The notes below the pieces were generated by a model that was not told the DNA's origin, did not search any database, and saw only the letters and a program-made list of their open reading frames with translations. 64,000 nt of DNA from JAAXGX01 sp965221595. GTDB taxonomy: Bacteria; Acidobacteriota; Vicinamibacteria; Vicinamibacterales; UBA8438. Below, piece after piece: positions 58,842 through 64,000 of this stretch (position 1 is the stretch's first letter; every line of letters starts with the position of its first letter). The stretch covers positions 434,001-498,000 of the forward strand of contig OZ244900.1 in NCBI GenBank assembly GCA_965221595.1, given 5' to 3'. The position numbers and the translations under genes are program-made.

Positions 58842-60164
58842 CTACTGCTGCTGATTCGTGGCCGCGGCTTCCTGGCGAGCCTGGCGCGCGGCCAGCTCCG
58901 CCTCGTACTCCTCGTCCGTCAGGTCGTACCAGCCGATCCAGGCGAAGCCCATCTCGTCTATCGTCCGACCGCCGTCGCCGGTCCAGTTCCGCGGATCCGG
59001 ATTGGCGCGGTTGCCTTCCGTGTTGTCGTGCCAACTGATGATGTGCAGGATCGTGCCGGCCGGCACGATCGGCGCCACGTCGTCCTCGTAGTTGTAGACG
59101 AGATGCCAGTTGTAGTCGAAGTTCGCGCAGCTCACCGTCTCGGTCTGCGCCGTCCAGCCGGGCCAGGGGTAGATGAGCTCGAGGCACTGGTAGGTGCCCA
59201 GCATGTGCATGTGGGGCTGGAATGCGGTGAGGCGCGCTGCCTTGGCCAGCACCGCGTAGCTGTCGGTGCGCACGACCTTGCCGGGCGGGATGTCCAGCAG
59301 GCGGTTGTTGATGCCGAGCTGCTTCGACCAGCGGATGTGCCGCGGCACGTGCCCCTGCGGGTGGAACACGAGGCCCAGCTCGACCAGCGCGTCGACGTCC
59401 TCGCCCACGGAGTGGAGGTGATAGTCCAGACGCAGCTTGCGGCCGGCCTCGAGCAGCAGGCCCGAGTCGTCGGGATAGATCTCCCCGTTCTTGCCCGACG
59501 CGTACTCCACGAGGAACTGCGCCGCCGGCACGTCGTCGTCCCCCGCGATGCGCATCTGCTCTTCGTCGGGATGCACGGCGAACGAGAGGGCGTGGTGGAC
59601 GACGCGCCGCGACGGGTCGTCGGCCGGACGGGTCTGGATGGCGCGGATGTAGCGGTCTTCGTCGAGGTCGAGCTCGGTGTAGAGAGCCCCGAACAGGTCC
59701 GGCCCCTCCGCGGGGACCCGGTACGCCGGGTACCGCACCACCAGATCGGGCTCGCCGATCTGCCACTCGGACGCGTCCGGGAAGTCGACCGGCGGCGGCA
59801 GGTCGGCCGGATTGCCCCGCGGCGCGCCGTTGTCGACCCACGCCGCCACCAGCGCGATCTCCTCGTCGCTGAGCGACGGGTCGTCCTTGAACGACTGGAT
59901 CCCGATGTTCTTGTCGATGTGCCAGGGCGGCATCTCGCGGTTCACCACCCGGTTCCTGATCGACCGGGCCCACGGGCGCACCTCCTGGTAGGTGACCAGC
60001 GACATCGGTGCCATCTCGCCCTGGCGGTGGCAGACCTGGCAGGAGCGCTGCAGGATCGGCACGATGTCCTTCGTGAAGGTCACCTCGGCTGCGTCGGTCT
60101 GCGCCTGGGCGGCGGCCGGCGCCGCGGCGAGCACCATGCCGATGAGGACGCTGCGCTTCGTCAT
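58842..60164 (-). CDS. Haem c / PHM-like copper monooxygenase-type protein (copy 4)
   Basis: 440 residues, signal peptide about 1-22, haem c site C42-Q-V-C45-H46, then E-M-P-P-W-H-I-D. The copper motifs are present in diverged form: V-V-H-H-A-L-S, Y-H-L-H-S-V-G, F-Q-P-H-M-H-M-L-G (H-M-H is the form found in PHM itself) and T-I-D-E-M-G. Identity to the three copies at 29.7-34.9 kb is moderate, so it is an older paralog. It is the first gene of a five-gene operon on the minus strand and is divergent from the propeller gene at 60327 (162 bp). The expected role is hydroxylation of an unidentified substrate outside the cytoplasm. Confidence 0.82.
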   Translation of the reverse strand: MTKRSVLIGMVLAAAPAAAQAQTDAAEVTFTKDIVPILQRSCQVCHRQGEMAPMSLVTYQEVRPWARSIRNRVVNREMPPWHIDKNIGIQSFKDDPSLSDEEIALVAAWVDNGAPRGNPADLPPPVDFPDASEWQIGEPDLVVRYPAYRVPAEGPDLFGALYTELDLDEDRYIRAIQTRPADDPSRRVVHHALSFAVHPDEEQMRIAGDDDVPAAQFLVEYASGKNGEIYPDDSGLLLEAGRKLRLDYHLHSVGEDVDALVELGLVFHPQGHVPRHIRWSKQLGINNRLLDIPPGKVVRTDSYAVLAKAARLTAFQPHMHMLGTYQCLELIYPWPGWTAQTETVSCANFDYNWHLVYNYEDDVAPIVPAGTILHIISWHDNTEGNRANPDPRNWTGDGGRTIDEMGFAWIGWYDLTDEEYEAELAARQARQEAAATNQQQ

Positions 60165-60326
60165 CCTGCTTCCTCCTCCCGAGAGATATACGAGTCAAAC
60201 TCTGTCAGAATTCGGTCGGGGGGTCAACGCATCGCCCGGCGGGGAGGGCGGACTATAATCGTGCGCCGCGGCGCGTGGCCGGTCGGGGTGGATACAAGAG
60301 GTATTGATGCAAGACGAGGGTGGGCG

Positions 60327-61676
60327 ATGAGCTGGAAGTCCGGACGGCGGGTGGTTGCCGCGGCGCTGCTGGCGGCGCTGGTGCCGGTGGCGGCGCTGGA
60401 GGCCCGTGCCGCGGCGGCGGCGGACGAGGGCTGGCCGCAGTGGCGGGGTCCGCAGGCGACGGGCGCGGCACCCGCGGCCGACCCTCCGGTGGAGTGGAGC
60501 GAGACCCGCAACGTGCGCTGGAAGGTCGCGATTCCGGGCCACGGTTCGGCGACGCCGATCGTCTGGGGCGACCACGTCTTCGTGTCCACCGCGGTGCCGG
60601 CCGGGGACAGCGGCGCCCGCGACGGCTTCTTCCGGCGCCTCACGCGGCGCTTCGTGGGCACCGAGTCGCCGTCGCGGACGCTGCGCTACAGCGTGCTGGC
60701 CATCGACCGGCGCACCGGCGCGGTCGCCTGGGAGCGCGTGGTGCGCGAGGCGGCGCCGCACGAGGGCAGGCACCAGACGGGAAGCTGGGCTGCGCCCTCG
60801 GCGGTCACCGACGGCGAGGTGCTGTGCGCCTTCTTCGGCTCGGCCGGCCTGTACTGCCTCGACCTGGCGGGCCGCCCGCTGTGGGATCGCGACCTGGGCG
60901 ACATGCGCATCCGGATGGGCTTCGGCGAGGGCGCCTCGCCGGCGCTGCACGGCGACAGCATCATCGTCAACTGGGACCACCAGGGCCAGTCGTTCATCGC
61001 CGCGCTCGACAAACGCACCGGGCGCGAGCGGTGGCGGACCGCGCGCGACGAGATGACGTCGTGGGCGACGCCGCTGGTGGTCGAGCACGCGGGACGGACG
61101 CAGGTGGTCACCAACGCCACCAACCGCGTGCGCAGCTACGACTTCGAAACCGGCGAGCTGCTGTGGGACGGTGAGGGAGCCACGACCAACGCCATTCCGA
61201 CGCCGGTGGCCGCCGACGGCCTCGTCTACCTCACGAGCGGCTACCGGGGCAACCGGCTCGACGCCGTCCGGCTAGGCGCGGCGGCCGGCGACATCACCGG
61301 CGGTGATGCCATCGCCTGGTCGCTCGACCGCGACACGCCGTACGTGCCCTCGCCGCTGCTGCACGACGGCATCCTCTACTTCACCAAGGGAAACAACGGC
61401 ATCCTGTCGGCCTATGACGCGCGCTCCGGCCGGCTGCACTATGGCCCGGAGCGGCTGCCCGGCATCCGCAGCCTGTACGCCTCGCCGGTGGCGGCCGGCG
61501 GGCGCATCTACATCCCGAGCCGCGACGGGACCACCGTCGTCATCGCGGCCGGGCCCACGTTCGAGGTACTCGCGGCGAACCTGCTCGACGACGGCTTCGA
61601 CGCCTCGCCGGCGGCCGCGGGCGGCGAGCTGTACCTGCGCGGCGGCGAGCATCTGTACTGCATCGCCGCGGACTGA
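60327..61676 (+). CDS. Exported PQQ-like (BamB-type) beta-propeller protein
   Basis: 449 residues from ATG 60327; signal peptide about 1-32. W-P-Q-W-R-G-P-Q-A-T-G at the start of the mature part is typical of the 'outer-membrane protein assembly factor BamB/PQQ-like' propellers of planctomycetes and acidobacteria. Blade motifs: A-I-D-R-R-T-G-A-V-A-W-E, C-L-D-L-A-G-R-P-L-W-D, A-L-D-K-R-T-G-R-E-R-W-R, S-Y-D-F-E-T-G-E-L-L-W and A-Y-D-A-R-S-G-R-L. It is too short for a full alcohol dehydrogenase, so quinone cofactor binding is doubtful. Confidence 0.85.
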   Translation: MSWKSGRRVVAAALLAALVPVAALEARAAAAADEGWPQWRGPQATGAAPAADPPVEWSETRNVRWKVAIPGHGSATPIVWGDHVFVSTAVPAGDSGARDGFFRRLTRRFVGTESPSRTLRYSVLAIDRRTGAVAWERVVREAAPHEGRHQTGSWAAPSAVTDGEVLCAFFGSAGLYCLDLAGRPLWDRDLGDMRIRMGFGEGASPALHGDSIIVNWDHQGQSFIAALDKRTGRERWRTARDEMTSWATPLVVEHAGRTQVVTNATNRVRSYDFETGELLWDGEGATTNAIPTPVAADGLVYLTSGYRGNRLDAVRLGAAAGDITGGDAIAWSLDRDTPYVPSPLLHDGILYFTKGNNGILSAYDARSGRLHYGPERLPGIRSLYASPVAAGGRIYIPSRDGTTVVIAAGPTFEVLAANLLDDGFDASPAAAGGELYLRGGEHLYCIAAD

Positions 61677-61709
61677 CCGGCGGCGCCGCCGGGGCGCACG
61701 GAGAACTCC

Positions 61710-62801
61710 ATGACCGAGACGCTTGCCGGCTGGACGGTCACGAACGCGGTCCCCTCGGACGTGGTTACCGGCCTGCACGCCGGGCAGTACCGCCAGTCCG
61801 GCGGCGTCATCCGCTGGGCTCCCGACACGGTACACGCCGGTCAGATCGTGCGCCACCTCCTGCCGGTGTCGGCGGATCCCACCGTCGCGTCCGGGATCGT
61901 GAATCCCCTGCTGGCGGCGGCACAGAGCACCATGACGCTGGCTGGCGGGCTGAACCTCTCGGTGGGCGTCATGGGGTTCGCGTTCCTCTTCCACAAGCTG
62001 TCCGAGCTGAACGCCAAGCTCGACGGCGTAGCCAGTGACGTGAAGGCCATCAAGGAATTCCTGGAGCTGAAGGAAAAGGCCGAGCTGGAAACCGCGCTGA
62101 AAAACCTGGCCGACGCTCCGGAATTCGAGGAACCCGGAAACAAGACCTACACGCTGCTCTCGGCCAAAGAGACGCTATCGCTGCTGAAGATGAAGTACGA
62201 GAAGTTGTTGGCCAAGGCAGACACGCTGGAGACCGCGCTCGGTTGCGAGCAGTACTTCTTCTTCTCATCGCTGGCGCGGGCGACCTGCCTGGCCGAACTG
62301 GGAGAGCCGGGCATGGCGGAGAGGCAGCTGGAGAAAGACGGTCAGTTCTACAAAGACCAGGTTCGGCGGGTCGCCAGACAGTTCATTCTGGGCGACAATC
62401 GTGAGCGGTTTCTGTTCGGCGACTACGTCGACCTGCTGCCGGCGAATCGACTGGCGGCGTGCCTCGATTTCGTCGAAGACACGCACAAGGGTCTCGGATG
62501 GATCGACGAACTGCGCCGGGAACTGGCGCCGGAGGGGGCGATGGCTCTGCCGATGGCTCTCCTGTTCGGCGGGGCGGGCGCGAAGGTCAAGGTCGACGTC
62601 GAGACGGGCGTCCCTGCGCTGCTGCGATTCGTTGCCCGCGACGAGCTGCTGACGGGTTGCGTTGCCCAGTACAACCTGCTCGAAACGGCACAACCGAAGG
62701 GCCTCACCCCTTCCGAGTTCGGCAGGCAGGCCGCCCGGCTGGGCTCCAGGCTGAACACCGACCACCTGGTGCTCGCCCCGCCGTCGACCTGTGCCGCGTA
62801 A
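61710..62801 (+). CDS. Unknown protein with hydrophobic segment and coiled coil
   Basis: 363 residues. Residues about 67-95 are hydrophobic (A-G-G-L-N-L-S-V-G-V-M-G-F-A-F-L-F), followed by a coiled coil at about 97-130 (L-N-A-K-L-D-G-V-A-S-D-V-K-A-I-K-E-F). The rest is helical, with C-E-Q-Y-F-F-F-S-S-L-A-R-A-T-C. The organisation (short N-domain, one membrane-like helix, D-V-K-x-I-K-E-F-L coiled coil) occurs in uncharacterised proteins that I associate loosely with stress or defence genes; that is memory, not evidence. No named domain. Base composition is somewhat less G+C-rich than in neighbours. It lies 33 bp after the propeller gene, same strand. Confidence 0.7.
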   Translation: MTETLAGWTVTNAVPSDVVTGLHAGQYRQSGGVIRWAPDTVHAGQIVRHLLPVSADPTVASGIVNPLLAAAQSTMTLAGGLNLSVGVMGFAFLFHKLSELNAKLDGVASDVKAIKEFLELKEKAELETALKNLADAPEFEEPGNKTYTLLSAKETLSLLKMKYEKLLAKADTLETALGCEQYFFFSSLARATCLAELGEPGMAERQLEKDGQFYKDQVRRVARQFILGDNRERFLFGDYVDLLPANRLAACLDFVEDTHKGLGWIDELRRELAPEGAMALPMALLFGGAGAKVKVDVETGVPALLRFVARDELLTGCVAQYNLLETAQPKGLTPSEFGRQAARLGSRLNTDHLVLAPPSTCAA

Positions 62802-62820
62802 CACGCCGGACCGGGCGCGG

Positions 62821-64000
62821 ATGCCTCGGACTGACGTCGCACCGTCATCGCAGCCCGCGCGCGCCGCACCCGGGCCGCTGCGCGTGGCCGAGCTGACACC
62901 GACCGCGGGCCCGTCCCGGCTGGTCCGGCTCGTGCCCCTGGCGTTCAGCGCGGCGCTGGCTGCGCTGAGCCTGCTGCCGGTGGTCCGGGGCCACGCCGCA
63001 CTGGCGGCGACCCTGCTCTGGGCCGCCGGTGCGCTGGGCGCCTGGCACGCGCTGCTCGTCTGGCGCCGACCGGACGTGCGCGCCGGGGTGGTGCTGCGGC
63101 GGCAGCACTACGTGCAGGCCTGCGCGCAGGGGACGATCCTGCTCTACTGGGGCTGGTACTGGCGCGAGGTGTACGACGCGGCGCATCTGCTCCTCGCGCA
63201 GCTCCTGTTCGCGTACGCGTTCGACCTGCTGCTGTCGTGGTCGCGGCGCGGCACGTACACCATCGGCTTCGCGCCCGTGCCGGTGATCTTCAGCATCAAC
63301 CTGTTCCTCTGGTTCCGGCCCGACTGGTTCTACTTCCAGTTCCTCCTGATCGCCGTGGGGTTCGCGGCCAAGGAGCTCGTCCGCTGGAACAAGGACGGGC
63401 GGCACGTGCACATCTTCAACCCCTCGTCGTTCCCGCTGGGGCTGTTTTCGCTGGGGCTCATCCTCACCGGCACCACCAGCCTGACCTGGGGCCAGGAGAT
63501 TGCCACCACCCTCAACCGCGCGCCGCAGATCTACCTGGCAATCTTCCTGGTCAGCCTGCCGGTCCAGCTCCTGTTCGGCGTCGCGACCATGACGGTGGCG
63601 GCAGTGGCGACGACATACCTGTTCGGCCTGGTCTACTTCGCGAGCGCCGGCACGTACTACTTCATCGACGCGTACATCCCGATCGCGGTCTTCCTCGGGA
63701 TGCACCTGCTCTTCACCGACCCGTCGACCGCGCCGCGCACCGAGCTGGGCCGCCTGCTGTTCGGCGTGGCGTACGGCCTGAGCGTCATCGTCCTCTACGG
63801 CGTGCTGGGCGCGCTCGGACAGCCGCGGTTCTACGACAAGCTGCTCGCCGTGCCGCTGCTGAACCTGATGATCCAGGTCATCGACCGGCTGAGCCGCACG
63901 GTGCTGCGGCGGATCGACCCGGCTGCCTGGTGGCGCGGCCTGGCGGGCACGCGGCGCAACGCCGCGTGGGTCGGGGTGTGGACGGTCGTCTTCGTCGCGC
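62821..64000 (+). CDS. RnfD/UnbU-like polytopic membrane protein (cut by window end)
   Basis: ATG 62821 opens a frame without stop to the end of the window (393 codons). After about 30 cytoplasmic residues there are many membrane helices (L-A-F-S-A-A-L-A-A-L-S-L-L-P; F-A-Y-A-F-D-L-L-L-S-W). The loop H-I-F-N-P-S-S-F-P-L-G-L follows, and then Y-I-P-I-A-V-F-L-G-M-H-L-L-F-T-D-P-S-T-A-P, which resembles RnfD/NqrB-type flavin-linked subunits and the related UnbU proteins. UnbU-type genes often precede FG-GAP/ASPIC proteins. Whether it binds covalent FMN (a Ser/Thr in S-T-A-P-like motifs) cannot be settled here. It follows the unknown gene by 19 bp and may be cotranscribed. Confidence 0.75.
   Translation, partial: MPRTDVAPSSQPARAAPGPLRVAELTPTAGPSRLVRLVPLAFSAALAALSLLPVVRGHAALAATLLWAAGALGAWHALLVWRRPDVRAGVVLRRQHYVQACAQGTILLYWGWYWREVYDAAHLLLAQLLFAYAFDLLLSWSRRGTYTIGFAPVPVIFSINLFLWFRPDWFYFQFLLIAVGFAAKELVRWNKDGRHVHIFNPSSFPLGLFSLGLILTGTTSLTWGQEIATTLNRAPQIYLAIFLVSLPVQLLFGVATMTVAAVATTYLFGLVYFASAGTYYFIDAYIPIAVFLGMHLLFTDPSTAPRTELGRLLFGVAYGLSVIVLYGVLGALGQPRFYDKLLAVPLLNLMIQVIDRLSRTVLRRIDPAAWWRGLAGTRRNAAWVGVWTVVFVA

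Noticed and set aside
56818..60198. Fused 1126-residue monooxygenase-hydrolase
   Set aside because: The upstream half is an out-of-frame shadow of the gene at 58842-60164; the hydrolase has its own signal peptide at 58821.

Overview
The window is a high-GC stretch (about two thirds G+C by eye) that reads like an Acidobacteriota chromosome, most likely of the Vicinamibacteria lineage. That placement is an inference from gene content: several DUF5916 outer-membrane proteins, DUF1552 and DUF1592 'planctomycete-type' cytochrome proteins, many PQQ-type and NHL-type beta-propellers, and repeated copies of a secreted family beginning with a P-R-T-x-W/H-G motif. No rRNA, tRNA, CRISPR array or recognisable insertion sequence was seen.

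Layout. 1-5.8 kb: the 3' part of one DUF5916 protein, a second DUF5916 protein fused to a TolB/FlgO-like N-terminus, and the first P-R-T-x-W-G protein. 5.8-7.2 kb: an SPFH/NfeD membrane pair. 7.2-13.3 kb: an accessory island of visibly lower GC. It holds a VapBC-like pair with a shortened antitoxin, a truncated ORF, a 1371-residue STAND/NACHT-like NTPase ending in a PD-(D/E)xK-like nuclease motif, a PIN-domain stub, an unknown protein and a gene apparently broken by frameshifts. 13.3-29.5 kb: a cyclase-family hydrolase, a B12-binding radical SAM protein, an RRM protein that appears to start at ATC, a beta-barrel protein, a SorA/MsrP-type molybdoenzyme with its cytochrome b, an HMA-like protein, three tandem P-R-T-x-W/H-G proteins, a cysteine dioxygenase-like cupin, a PhnB-like protein, a quinoprotein and an NHL propeller fused to two carboxymuconolactone-decarboxylase-like domains.

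29.7-34.9 kb: a four-gene operon with three haem c / PHM-like copper monooxygenase proteins, two of them near-identical. 35.1-38.8 kb: an RTX-type Ca-binding protein carrying about 75 tandem Asp-Gly dipeptides, followed by an Asp/Asn beta-hydroxylase-family protein and a convergent alpha/alpha-toroid-like protein. 38.9-46.7 kb: a thiolase, an operon of ankyrin, DUF1592-type and DUF1552 proteins, and a DUF4097-like protein. 46.8-50.5 kb: a TonB-dependent receptor and a second PIN toxin module beside a very A/T-rich island. 50.5-60.2 kb: a D-aminoacylase-like amidohydrolase and a five-gene operon (copper monooxygenase, alpha/beta hydrolase, P-R-T-x-W-G protein, FG-GAP protein, DUF5916 protein). 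60.3-64 kb: a BamB-like propeller, an unknown membrane/coiled-coil protein, and an RnfD/UnbU-like membrane protein that runs off the end.

Together the core genes describe an envelope-centred oxidative lifestyle: secreted redox enzymes, outer-membrane barrels and many paralogous secreted proteins, probably for scavenging unidentified organic substrates. The strongest candidates for undescribed biology are the C-terminal-nuclease STAND protein in its decayed defence island, the (Asp-Gly)n RTX protein next to an Asp/Asn hydroxylase, and the P-R-T-x-W/H-G family, which recurs beside oxidoreductases.
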